A DNA stretch of 64,000 bases from Aristolochia californica (Eukaryota > Streptophyta > Magnoliopsida > Piperales > Aristolochiaceae). Shown here piece by piece: positions 25,953 through 38,662 of this stretch. Location: the NCBI GenBank assembly GCA_029961685.1, contig JARWKL010000008.1:14107981-14171980 (forward strand), in the 5' to 3' direction. Numbering within the stretch: the stretch's first letter is position 1; the number at the start of each line of letters is the position of its first letter. The notes below the pieces were generated by a model. The model saw only the letters and a list, made by a program, of their open reading frames with translations, ran no database searches and was not told the origin of the DNA. Position numbers and translations under genes: made by a program.

Positions 25953-28900
25953 GATCTATATTTTCCTTATCTTTTTGTTTACGAGGAAACGGGGAGAGTG
26001 AAAAACTCATGTTTGAAAAAAAAAATTGAACATCCACAATGGAAATGCACAAATGCTGAGAGAGATAATTCCAATAAGTGTTTGTGATTTTTTAGGTCCG
26101 CTTTTTGAAAAAAAGCCAAAAAAGTGGGTTGTTTGGCTCTGGTAAATATCCCACCGCAGGTTAACTTGAGAATTTTAATTTTTTTTACTCCTAGAAATTT
26201 TTGGATCATTAGGTCATTTGCATCTTCAACAGTTTTCTCGCATGCCTATCCACTACACTTAAAACATGTTAGGATCAATTAGAAATCTCTTTCTGATAAA
26301 ATTCCCCAACCTATCTTGTACTAGTGGAATTTCCCAAAAGTGGATAACAAAACTTTGGTGTTTATTTTTAGTGCGTTATAATAATTTTCATCATTCACAT
26401 TTATTATAGTTTTCAAATTCTTTTGCAAACATAAACTCTAAAATTTTCATTATTTTGTGATCTATATTTGCCTTATCTTTTTGTTCAAGAGAAAACTGGG
26501 AGAGTGAAAAGCTCAAGTTAGAAAAAACAAAATTGAACATCCAAAATGGAAATGCACAAATGCTGAGAGAGATAATTCTAAAATGTATCTGTGATTTTTT
26601 AGGTCCGCTTTTTGTAAAATAGGCAAAAACTGGATTGTTTGGCTGAAGTAAATATCCCATCGAATGTTAAGTTGAGAATTTTAATTTTTTCTACTCGAAT
26701 TTTTTCGATCATTAGGTCATTTGCATCTTATACATGTTTCTGGCATGCACATCCACCACATTCAAAACATGTTAGGATCAATCAGAAATCTCTTTCTTAT
26801 AAAATTTCACCAAGCTTTCTTGGGGTTGTACTAGTGGAATTTCCCCATCGTGGATAACAAAACTTTGGTGTTCATTTTTAGTGCGAGAAAATAATTTTCT
26901 TCACTCACATTTATTATAGTTTTCAAATTCTTTTTCATACATAAACTCTAAAATATTCATTTTGTTGTAATCTATATTTGCCTTATCTTTTTGTTTACGA
27001 GAAAACTAGGAGACTGAAAAACTCAAGTTTGAAAAAAAATATTGAACATCCAAAATGAAAATGCACAAATGCTGAGAGAGATAATTCCAAAAAGACTCTA
27101 TGATTTTTTAAGTTCGCTTTTTGTATAATAGGCAAAAAGTGGGTTGTTTGGCTCTGGTAAATATCCCACCGTACGTTAACATGAGAATTTTATTTTTTTC
27201 TACTCCTTGAAATTTTTGGATCATTAGCGCATTTGTGTCTTCAACATGTTTCTAGCATGCATATCCACCACATTTAAAACATGTTAGGATCAATTAGAAA
27301 TCTCTTTCTTATAAAATTCCACCAAGCTATCTAGGGTTGTACTAGTGGAATTTTCCATACGTGGATAACTAAAGTTTGGTGTTTATTTTTAGTGCGTGAA
27401 AATAATTTTCTTCACTCACATTTATTATAGTTTTGAAATTCTTTTGCATAGGTAAACTCTAAAATTTTCATTTTTTTCTGATCTATATTTGCCTTATCTT
27501 TTTATTTACGAAAACAGGGAGAGTGAAAAACTCAAATTTAAAAAAAAAAAAATTGAACATCCAAAATGGAAGTGCACAAATGCTGAGAGAGATAATTCCA
27601 AAAAGTATCTGTGATTTTTTAGGTCCGATTTCTTTAAAATAGGCAAAAAATGGGTTGTGTGGCTCTGCTAAATCTCCCACCGCACGTTAACTTGAGAATT
27701 TTAATTTTTTCTACTCCTTGAAATTTTTGGATCATTAAGTCACTTGCATCTTCAACATGTTTCTGGCATGCATATCCTCCACATTTAAAACATGTTTGGG
27801 TCAATTAGAAATCTCTTTCTTGTAAAATTCAACCAAGCCATATGGGGTTGTACTAGTGAAATTTCCCCAACGTGGATAAAAAAACTTGGGTGTTCATTTT
27901 TAGTGCGTGAAAATAATTTTATTTACTCACATTTATTATAGTTTTCAAATTCTTTTGCATACATAAACTCCAAAATTTCATTTTGTTGTGATCCATATTT
28001 GCCTTATCTTTTTGTTTACGAGAAAATTGGAAGAGAGAAAAACTCAAGTTTGAAAAAAAAAATTGAACATCCAAAATGGAAATAAAAAAAATGCTGAGAG
28101 ATATAATTCCAAAAAGTATCTGTGATTTCTTAGGTCTGCATTTTGTAAAATAGGCAAAAAGTGGGTTGTTTGGGCTCTGGCAAATATCCCACCGCATGTT
28201 AACTAGATAATTTTATTTTTTTCCACTCCTTGAAATTTTTGGATCATTAGGTCATTTGCATCTTCAACATGTTTCTGGCATGCATATCCACCACATTTAA
28301 AACATGTTAGGATCAATCAGAAATCTCTTTCTTATAAAATTCCACCACGCTATCTGGGGTTGTACTATTGGAACTTCCCCAAAGCGGATAACAGAACTTT
28401 GGTGTTCATTTTTTGTGCGTGAAAATAATTTTCTTCATTCACATTTATTATAGTATTCTTATTCTTTTGCATACATGAACTCTAAAATTTCCATTTAGTT
28501 GTGATCTATATTTTGCTTATCCTTTTGTTTACGAGAAAACTGGGAGAGAGAAAAATTCAAGTAAAACAAAAAAATTGAACATCCAAAATGGAAATGAAAA
28601 AATGCTGAGAGAGATAATTCATAAATGTATCTTTTTATTTTTTAGGTACGTATTTTGAAAAAAAGGCTTTGTTTGGCTCAAGTAAATATCCCACCGCAAG
28701 TTGACTTAGAATTTTAATTTTTTCCACTCCATGAAATTTTTGGATCATTTGGTCATTTTCATCTTCAACATGTTTCTGGCATTGCTTGTCCACCACATTT
28801 AAAACATGTTAGGATCAATTAGAAATTTCTTTCTAAAAAATTCCACCAAGCTATCTAGGGTTGTACTAGTGGAATTTCCCGAACGTGGATAACAAAACTT

Positions 28901-31003
28901 TGGTGTTTATTTTTAGTGCGTGAAAATAATTCTCTTCACTCACATTTATTATAGTTTTCAAATTCTTTTGCATACATAAACTCTCAAATTTTCATTTTGT
29001 TGTGATCTATATTTGCCTTATCATTTTGTTTACGAAAAAACTGGGAGAGTGAAAAACTCAAGTTTGAAAATAAAAAAATTGAACATCTAAAATTGAAATG
29101 CACAAATGCTGAGGGACATAATTCCAAAAAGTATCTTTGATTTTTTAGGTCCATTTTTTGTAAAATACGCAAAAAGTGGGTTGTTTGGCTCTGGTAAATA
29201 TCCCACCGCACGTTAACTTGAGAATTTTAATTTTTTCTACTCCTTGAAATTTTTGGATCATTAGGTCATTTGCATCTTCAACATGTTCCTGGCATGCATA
29301 TCCACCACATTTAAAACATGTTAGGATCAATTAGAAATCTCTTTCTTATAAAATTCCACCAAGCTATCTGGGGTTGTACTAGTGCAATTTCCCCAACGTG
29401 GATAACAAAACTTTGGTGTTCATTTTTAGTGCATGAAAATAATTATGAATTATGAAAATAATTTTCTTCACTCACATTCTATATTTTCCTTATCTTTTTG
29501 TTTACGAGAAAACTGGGAGAGTGAAAAACTCAAGTTTGAAAAAAAAATTGAACATCCAAAATGGAAATGCACAAATGCTGAGAGAAAAAATTCCAAAAAG
29601 TACCTATGTTTTTTTAGCTCCGCTTTTTGTAAAATAGGCAAAAAGTGGGTTGTTTGGCTCTTGTAAATATCCAACTGCACGTTAACTTGAGAATTTTAAT
29701 TTTTTCTACTAATTGAAATTTTTGTATCACTGGGTCATTTGCATATTCAACATCTTTCTAGCATGCCTATCCACCACATTTAAAACATGTTAGGATCAAA
29801 TAGAAATATCTTTGTTATTAAATTCCACCATGCTATATGGGGTTGTACTAGTGGAATTTCCCCAAAGTAGATAACAAAACTTTGGTGTTCATTTTTATTG
29901 TGTGAAAATAATTTTCGTCATTCACATTTATTAAATTTTTCAATTTCTTTTGTATACATAAACACTAAAATTTTTATTTCGTTGTGATATATATTTGCCT
30001 TATCTTTTTGTTTACGACAAAACTAGGAGAGTGAAAAACTCATGTTTGAAAAAAAAAATTGACATCCTAAATGGAAATGCACAAATGCTGTGAGAGATAA
30101 TTCCAAAAAGTATGTGCGATTTTTTTGGTCCGCTTTTTGTAAAATAGGCCAAAAATGGGTTGTTTGGCTCTGGTAAATATCCCACCGCACGTTAACTTGA
30201 GAATTTCAATTTTTTCAACTCCCCTAAATTTTTGGATTATTAGGTCATTTGCTTCTTCAACATGTTTCTAGCGTGCATATCCACCACATTTAAAACATGT
30301 TAGGATCAATTAGAAATCTCTTTCTTATAAAATTTCACCAATCTATCTGGGGTTGTACTTGTGGAATTTCCCCAACGTGGATACCAAAACTTTGGTGTGC
30401 ATTTTTAGTGCTTGATATAATTTTTTTCACTCACATTTATTATAGTTTTCAAATTCTTTTGCATACCAAAACTTTAAAATTTTCATTTTGTTGTGACCTA
30501 TATTTGCCTTATCTTTTTGTTTACGAGAAAACACTGAGAGTGAAAAACTCAAGTTAGAAAAAAAAAAATTGAACATCCAAAATATAAATGCACAAATGCT
30601 GAGAGAGATAATTCCATAATGTATCTGTGATTTTTTAGGTTCGCTTGTTGAAAAATAGGCAAAAAGTGGGTTGTTTGTCTCAGGTAAATATCCCACTGCA
30701 CGTAAACTTGAGAATTATAATTTTTTCTACTCCTTGAAATTTTTAGATCATTAAGTTATTTGCATCTTCAACATGTTTTTGGCATGCATATCCACCACAT
30801 TTAAAACATGTTTGGATCAATTAGAAATCTTTTTCTTATAAAATTCCACCAAACTATCTGGGCTTGTACTAGTGGAATTTCCCCAACGTAGATAACAAAA
30901 CGTTGGTGTTCAATTTCAGTGCGTGAAAATAAATTTCTTCACTCAAATTTATTATAAATTTCAAATTCTTTTGCATACATAAACTTTAAAATATTAATTT
31001 TTT
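25953..31003. repeat. Satellite units, segment 7 (10 units)
   Basis: Unit starts are 25953, 26459, 26969, 27480, 27990, 28503, 29004, 29476, 29986 and 30495. From 28.38 to about 30.1 kb the segment matches 34.57-36.3 kb at offsets of 6190-6216 bp. Shared rare features are AAAGCGGATAACA, the 10 bp loss giving AGGCTTTGTTTGG (units of 501 bp), and GTACCTATG with TTAGCTC. Near 30.1-30.4 kb the match shifts to 37.28-37.6 kb. The last unit resembles 2.6 kb. Confidence 0.88.
29004..29475. repeat. Rearranged satellite unit, 472 bp
   Basis: Two changes sit within 50 bases. ATGAAAATAATT occurs twice (29433-29444 and 29452-29463) separated by ATGAATT, a 19 bp local duplication. Directly downstream, CACTCACATT is joined to CTATATTTTCC near 29478, removing about 58 bases that normally hold TTTTGCATACATAAAC and the GTGATC start word. 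The next unit start is therefore placed by alignment at 29476. Confidence 0.82.
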
Positions 31004-31391
31004 AATCTATATTTGCCTTATCTTTTTTTTTTTACGAGAAAACTGGAAGAGTGAAAAACTCAAGTTTGAAAAAAAAAATTGAACATCCAAAATGGAAATG
31101 CACAAGTACTGAGAGAGATAATTCCAAAAAGTATGTTAGGTCATTTGCATTTTCAACATGTTTCTGATATGCATATCTACCACATTTAAAACATGTTAGG
31201 ATCAATTAGAAATCTCTTTCTTATAAAATTCCACCAAGCTATCTTGGGGTTGTACAAGTGGAATTTCCCCATCGTGGATAACAAAACTTCAGTGTTCAAT
31301 ATTAGTGCATGAAAATAATTTTATTCACTCAGATTTATGATAGTTTTCAAATTCTTTGGCATACAAAACTCTAAAATTTTCATTTTCTTGT
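31004..31391. repeat. Deleted satellite unit, 388 bp
   Basis: At about 31131-31136 the sequence passes from CCAAAAAGTAT directly to GTTAGGTCATTTGC. This skips about 123 bases that normally contain the CTTTTTG/CAAAAAG inverted repeat, the GTTAAC box and the AATTTTAATTTTTTC tract. The rest of the unit is intact, and its first part and the preceding units resemble 2.6-3.6 kb, where the corresponding unit is full length. Confidence 0.88.
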
Positions 31392-34300
31392 GATCTATAT
31401 TTGCCTTATCTTTTTGTTTACGAGAAAACTGAGAGAGAGAAAAACTCATGTTTGGAAAAAACAATTGAACATCAGAAATGGAATTACACAAATGCTGAGA
31501 GAGACAATTCAAAAAAGTATCTGTGATTTTTAAGGTCTGCTTTTGGTAAAATAGCCAAAAATTTTGTTGTTTGGCTCTGGTAAATATCCCACCGCACGTT
31601 AACTTGAGAATTTTAATTTTTTCTGGTCCTTGAAATTTTTGGATCATTAGGTCATTTGCATTTTCAACATGTTTCAGGCATGCGTATCCACCACATTTAA
31701 AACATGTTAGGATCAATTAGAAATCTCTTTCATATAAAATTCCACCATGCTATCTTAGGTTGTACTAGTGGAATTCCCCCAATGTGAATAACAAAACTTT
31801 GGTGTTCATTTTTAGTGCGTGAAAATAATTTTCTTCACTCAAATTTATTATAGTTTTCAAATTCTTTTGCAAACATAAAATTTTAAATTTTCATTTTGTC
31901 GTGATCTATATGTGCCTTATCTTTTTGTTTACGAGAAAACTGGGAGAGTGAAAAACTCAAGTTTGAAAACAAAATTGAACATCCAAAATGGAAATGCACA
32001 AATGCTGAGAGAGATAATATCAAAAAGTATCTGCGATTTTTTTGGTCCGGTTTTTGTAAAATAGGCACAAAGTGGGTTGTTTGGCTCTGGTAAATATCCC
32101 ACCGCACGTTAACTTGAGAATTTTAATTTTTTCTACTCCTTGAAATTTTTGGATCATTAGGTCATTTGCATCTTCAACATGTTTCTGGCATGCATATCCA
32201 CCACATTTAAAATATGTTAGGATCAATTAAAAATCTCTTTCTTAAAAAATTCCACCATGCTATTTGGGGTTGTACTAGTGCAATTTCCCCAACGTGGATA
32301 ACAAAACTTTGCTGTTCATTTTTAGTGTGTGAAAATAATTTTCTTCACTAGCTTTTATTATAGTTTTCAAATTCTTTTGCACACATAAACTCTAAAATTT
32401 TCATTTTGTTGTGATCTATATTTTCCTTATCTTTTTGTTTACGAGAAAACCGGGAGAGTGAAAAGCTCAAGTTTGAAAAAAAAATTGAACATAAAAAATG
32501 GAAATGCACAAATTCTATGAGAGATAATTCCAAAAATTATCAGTGATTTTTTAGGTCCGCTTTTTTTAAAATAGCCAAAAAGTGGGTTGTTTGGCTCTGG
32601 TAAATATCCCACCGCACGTAACTTTAGAATTTTAATATTTCTACTCCTAGAAATTTTTGGATCATTAGGTCATTTGCATCTTAAACATTTTTCTGGCATG
32701 CCTATCCACTACATTTAAAACATGTTAGGATCAATTAGAAATCTCTTCGTATAAAATTCCACCAACCTATCTTGGGTTGTACTAGTGGAATTTCCCCAAA
32801 GTGGATAACAAAAGTTTGGTGTTCATTTTTAGTGCATTAAAATAATTTTCATCATTCACATTAATTATTGTTTTCAAATTCATTTGCATACATAAAATCT
32901 AAAATTTTCATTTTGTTGTGATCTATATTTGTCGTATCTTTTTGCTTACAAGAAAACCGGGAGAGTGAAAAACTCAACTTTGAAAAAAAATAATTGAACA
33001 TCCAAAATTGAAATGCACAAATGCAGAGAGAGATAATTCCAAAAAGTACCTGTGATTTTTTAGGTCCGCTTTTTGGTAAATAGGTAAAAAGTGGGTTGTT
33101 TGGCTCTGGTAAATATCCCACCGCACGTTAACCTGAGAATTTTAAGTTGTTCTACTCGAAATTTTTGGATCATTAGGTCATTTGCATCTTCAACTTGTTT
33201 CTGGCTTGCATATCCACCACATTTAAAACTTGTTAGGATCAATTAGAAATCTCTTTGTTATAAAATTCCACCAAGCTATCAGGGGTTGTACTAGTGAAAA
33301 TTCCCCAACGTGGATAATAAAACTTTGGTGTTGAGTTTTAGTGCGTGAAAATAATTTTATTCACTCACATTTATTATAGTTTTCAAATTCTTTTGCATAC
33401 ATAAACTCTAAAATTTTCATTTTGTTGTGATCTGTGTTTGCCTTATCTTTTTGTTTATGAGAAAACTGTGAGAGCGAAAAACTCAAGTTTGAAAAAGAAA
33501 AATTGAACATCCAAAACACAAATGCACAAATGCTGAGAGAGATGATTCCAAAAAGTATTTGTAAATTTTTAGGTTCGCTTTTTGTAAAATAGGCAAAATG
33601 GTGTTGTTTGGCCCTGGTAAATATCCCACCGCACGTTAACTTGAGAATTTTAATTTTTTCTACGCCTTGAAATTTTGGATCATTAGGTCATTTGCATCTA
33701 CAACATATTTCTGGCATGCCTATCCACCACATTTAAAACATGTTAGGATCAATTAGAAATCTCTTTCTTATAAAATTCCACCAAGCTATATGGGGTTGTA
33801 CTAGTGGAATTTCCCCAACGTGGATAACTAAAGTTTGGTGTTAACTTTTAGTGAGTGAAAATAATTTTCATCACTCACATTTATTATACTTTTCAAATTC
33901 TTTTTCATACATAAACTGTAAAATTTTCATTTTGTTGTTATCTATATTTGCCTTATTATTTTGTTTACGACAAAACTGGGAGAGTAAAAAACTCAAGTTT
34001 GAAAATAAAAAAATTGATCATCCAAAATTGAAAAGCACAAATGCTAAGAGACATAATTCATAAAAGTATCTGTGATTTTTTAGGTCCGCTTTTTCTAAAA
34101 TAGGAAAAAAGTGGGTTGTGTGGCTCTACTAAATATCTCTCCGCACGTTAACTTGAGAATTTTAATTTTTTCTACTCCATGAAATTTTTGGATAATTAGG
34201 TCACTTGCATCTTCAACATGTTTCTGGCATGCTTATCCACCACATTTAAAACATGTTAGGAACAATTAGAAATCTCTTTCTTATAAAATTCCACCAGTCT

Positions 34301-34451
34301 ATCTGGGGTTGAACTAGTGGAATTTCCCTAACGTGGATAACAAAACTTTGGTGTTCATTTTTAGTGCGTGAAAATAATTTTCTTCACTGACATTTATTAT
34401 AGTTTTCAAATTCTTTTGCATACATAAACTCTAAAATTTTTATTTTATTGT

Positions 34452-34692
34452 GATCTATATTTGCCTTATCTTTTTGTTTACAAGAAAATTGAGAGAGAGA
34501 AAAACTCAAGTTTGAAAAAAAAAATTGAACATCCAAAATGAAAATGCACATATGCTGAGAAAGAAATCCCAAAGCGGATAACAAAACTTTTGTGTTCATT
34601 TTTAGTCCGTGAAAATAATTTTCTTCATTCACATTTATTATAGTATTCAAATTCTTTTGCATACATGAACTCTAAAATTTTCATTTTTTTGT
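34452..34692. repeat. Severely truncated satellite unit, 241 bp
   Basis: At about 34561-34570 the sequence jumps from GCTGAGAAAG to CCCAAAGCGGATAAC, losing about 270 bases, more than half a unit. Upstream of the join the sequence relates to the 19.8 kb region; downstream it relates to 28.38 kb. The join is therefore both a deletion and a boundary between two higher-order blocks. Confidence 0.88.
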
Positions 34693-37219
34693 GATATATT
34701 TTTTCCTTATCTTTTTGTTTACAAGAAAACTGGGAGAGAGAAAAACTCAAGTTTGAAAAAAAAAATTTAACTTCCGAAATGGAAATGAACAAATGCTGGG
34801 AGATATAATTCCAAAAAGTATCTTTTATTTTTTAGGTCCGCATTTTGAAAAATAGGCTTTGTTTGGCTCTGGTAAATATCCCACCGCACGTTAACTTAGA
34901 ATTTAAATTTTTTCCACTCCATGAAATATTTGGATCATTTGGTCATTTTCATCTTCAACATGTTTCTGGCATGCATATCCACCACATTTAAAACATGTTT
35001 GGATCAATTAGAAATATCCTTCTTATAAAATTCCAGCAAGCTATCTGGGGTTGTACTAGTGGTATTTCCCCAACGTGGATAACAAAACTTTGGTGTTTAT
35101 TTTTAGTGCGTGAAAATAATTCTCTTCACTCACATTTATTACAGTTTCCAAATTCTTTTGCATACATAAACTCTAAAGTTTTCATTTTGTTGTGATCTAT
35201 ATTTGCCTTATCATTTTGTTTACGACAAAACTGGGAGAGTGAAAAACTCAAGTTTGAAAATAAAAAATTGAACATCTAAAATTGAAATGCACAAATGCTG
35301 AGAGATATAATTCGAAAAAGTATCTGTGATTTTTTACGTCCATTTTTTGTAAAATACGTAAAAAGTGGGTTGTTTGGCTCTGGTAAATATCCCACCGCAA
35401 GTTAACTTGAGAATTTTAATTTTTTCTACTCCTTGAAATTTTTAGATCATTAGGTCATTTGCATCTTCAACATGTTTCTGGCATGCATATCCACCACATT
35501 TAAAACATGTTAGGACCAATTAGAAATCTCTTTCTTATAAAATTCCACCAAGCTATCTGGGTTTGTACAAGTGCAATTTCCCCAACATGGATAGAACAAC
35601 TTTGGTGTTCATTTTTGGTGCATGAAAATAATTTTCTTCACTCACTTTTATAATAGTTTTCAAATTCTTTTGCATACATAAACTCTAAAATTTTCATTTT
35701 GTTGTGATCTATATTTTCCTTATTTTTTGGTTTACGAGAAAACTGGGAGAGTGAAAAACTCAAGTTTGAAAAAAAAAAAAATGAACATCCAAAATGGAAA
35801 TGCACAAATGCTGAGAGAGATAATTCCAAAAAGTACCTATGATTTTTTAGCTCAGCTTTTTGTGAAATAGCCAAAAAGTGGGTTGTTTGGCTGTGGGAAA
35901 TATCCAACCGCACATTAACTTGAGAATTTTAATTTTTTCTACTACTTGAAATTTTTGTATCATTAGGTCATTTGCATCTTAAACATCTTTCTGATATAAA
36001 ACATTTTAGGATCAATTAGATATCTCTTTGTTATTAAATTCCACCATGCTAACAGGGGTTGTACTAGTGGAATTTCCTCAAAGTAGATAACAAAACTTTG
36101 GTGTTCATTTTTAGAGTGTGAAAATAATTTTCATCATTCACATTTATTAAAGTTTTCAAATTCTTTTGCATCCATAAACTCTAAAATTTTCATTTCGTTG
36201 TGATCTATATTTGCCTTATCTTTTTGTTTACGAGAAAACAAGGAGAGAGAAAAACTCAAGTTTGAAAAAAAAAAATTAACATCCTAAATGGAAATGCCCA
36301 ATTGCTGAGAGAGATAATTCCAAAACGTATCTGTGATTTTTTAGGTCCGCTTTTTGTAAAATAGGGAAAAAGTGTGTTGTTTGGCTCTGGTAAATATCCC
36401 ACCGCACGTTAACTTGAGAATTTTAATCTTTTCAACTCGAATTTTTTTATTATTAGGTCATTTGCATCTTCAACATGTTTCTGGCAAGCATATCCACAAT
36501 ATTTAAAACATGTTAGGATCAATTAGAAATCTATTTCTTATAAAATTCCAACCAGCTATCTTGAGGTTGTACTAGTGGAATTTCCCCATTGTGGATAACA
36601 AAAGTTTTTTGTTCATTTTTAGTGCGTGAAAATAATTTTCTTCACCCACATTTATTAAAGTTTTCAAATTCTTTTGCATACATAAACTCTAAAATTTTCA
36701 TTTTGTTGTGATCTATATTTGTCTTATCTTTTTGTTTACGAGAAAACAGGGAGAGTGAAAAACTCAAGTTTGAACTAAAAAATTGAACATCCAAAATGGA
36801 AATGCACAAATGCTGAGAGAGATAATACCAGAAAGTATCTGTGATTTTTTAGGTCCGCTTTTCGTAAAATAGGAAAAAGTGGGTTGTTTGGCCATGGAAA
36901 ATATCCCACCGCACGTTAGCTAGAGAATTTTTATTTTTTCTACTCCTTGAAATTTTAGGTTCATTACGTCATTTGCATCTTCAACATGTTTCTGGCATGT
37001 ATATCCACCATATTTAAAACATGTTAGGATCAATTAGAAATCTCTTTCTTATAAAATTCCACCAAGCTATCTGGTGTTGTACTAGTGGAATTTCCCCAAC
37101 GTGGATAACAAATCTTTGGTGTTCATTTTTAGTGCGTAAAAATAATTTTCTTCACTCACATTTATTATCATTTTCAAATTCTTTTGCATTCATAAACTCT
37201 AAAATTTTTATTTTGTTGT

Positions 37220-37664
37220 GATTTATATTTGCCTTATCTTTTTGTTTACGAGAAAACTGGGAGAGTGAAAAACTCAAAAAGTATCTGCGATTTTTTTTGT
37301 CCGCTTTTTTTAAAATTGGCCAAAAGTGGGTTGTTTGGCTCTTGTTTATATCCCTCCGCACATTAACTTGAGAATTTTAAATTTTTCTACTCCCCTAAAT
37401 TTTTGGATCATTAGGTCATTTGCATCTTCAACGTGTAGAGGCATGCATATCCACAACATTTAAAACATGTTAGGATCAATTAGAAATCTATTTCTTATAA
37501 AATTCCACCAAGCTATCTGGGGTTGTACTTGTGGAATTTCCCCAACGTGGATAACAAAACTTTGGTGTTCATTTTTAGTGCTTGAAATAATTTTCTTCAC
37601 TCACATTTATTATAGTTTTCAAATTGTTTTGCATACTTATACTCTAACATTTTCATTCTGTTGT
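37220..37664. repeat. Deleted satellite unit, 445 bp
   Basis: At about 37273-37281 GTGAAAAACTC is joined to AAAAAGTATCTGCG. The whole poly(A) tract, the CCAAAATGG word and the GAGAGATAATTCC word are missing, about 66 bases. The relative at 22890-23399 is complete, and the offset between the two regions falls by about 66 bp across this point (22890 to 37220, then 23127 to 37392). Confidence 0.87.
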
Positions 37665-38175
37665 GATCTACATTTGCCTTATCTTTTTGTTTATGAGAAA
37701 ACTGGGAGAGTGAAAAACTCATGTTTGAAAAAAAAAATTGAAATTCCAAAATGGAAATGCACAATTGCTCAGAGAGATAAATCCAAAACGTATATGAGAT
37801 TTTTTAGGTCTGCTTTTTGTAAAATAGGTAAAAAGTGGGTTGTTTGGCTCTGGTAAATATCCCACCGCACGTTAACTTGAGAATTTTAATTTTTTCTACT
37901 CCATGAAATTTTAGGATCATTAGGTCATTTGCATCTTCAACATGTTTCTGGCATGCATATCCAACACATTTAAAACATGTTAGGATTAATTAGAAATCTC
38001 TTTCTTATAAAATTCCACCAAGCTATTTGGGGTTGTACTTGTGGAATTTCCCCAACGTGGACAAAAAAACATTGGTGTTCATTTTTAGTGCTTGGAAATA
38101 ATTTTCTTTACTCACATTTATTATAGTTTTAAAATTCTTTGGCGTATTTAGACTCTAAAATTTTCATTTTGTTGT

Positions 38176-38662
38176 GATCAATATTTGCCTTATCTTTTTT
38201 GTTATGAGAAAACTGGGGGAGTGAAAAACTCCAGTTTGAAAAAAAAAAATTGAACATCCAAAATGGAATTGCACAATTTCTCAGAGAGATAATTCCAAAA
38301 AGTATCTGTGATTTTTTAGGTCTTCTTTTTTTAAAATAGGTAAAAAGTGAGTTGCACGTAAACTTGAGAATTTTAATTTTTTCTACTTCATGAAATTTTT
38401 GAATCATTAGGTCATTTGCATCTTCAACATGTTTCTGGCATGCATATCAACCACATTTAAAACATGTTATGATCAATTAGAAATCTCTTTCTTATAAAAT
38501 TCCACCAAGCTATCTGGGGTTGTACTAGTGGCATTTCCCCAATGTAGATAACAAAACTTTGGTGTTCATTTTTAGTGCGTGAAAATAATGTTCTTCACCC
38601 ACATTTATTATATTTTTCAAATTGTTTTGCATACATAAATTCTAAAATTTTCATTTTGTTAT
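38176..38662. repeat. Deleted satellite unit, 487 bp
   Basis: Near 38353 the normal GGGTTGTTTGGCTCTGG stretch is cut: GTGAGTTG is followed directly by CACGTAAACTTGAG. About 24 bases including the GTAAATATCCCACC box are lost. The remainder aligns with ordinary units. Confidence 0.85.

Larger units (their letters stand above)
31004..36201. repeat. Satellite units, segment 8 (11 units)
   Basis: Unit starts are 31004, 31392, 31903, 32413, 32920, 33429, 33939, 34452, 34693, 35194 and 35706. Two units are strongly deleted (388 bp from 31004, 241 bp from 34452). The unit from 35706 is 496 bp because GCATGCATATCCACC is missing after TTTCTG near 35992. From 33.48 kb the segment repeats the variants of 18.85 kb. 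From 34.57 kb it repeats those of 28.38 kb. The mosaic therefore has joins at about 34.56 kb. Confidence 0.88.

Noticed and set aside
31321..31716. Zinc-finger-like pattern C-x2-C-x4-C-x2-H in the minus-strand frame
   Set aside because: The spacing does not match a classical C2H2 finger or the CCHC knuckle (C-x2-C-x4-H-x4-C), there is only one per frame, and the frame is not maintained across units.
37467..37856. 129-codon plus-strand frame
   Set aside because: It spans one ordinary satellite unit, starts at the ACATGTTAGGATC word found in every unit, and is broken in the neighbours. It is a chance result of local indels.
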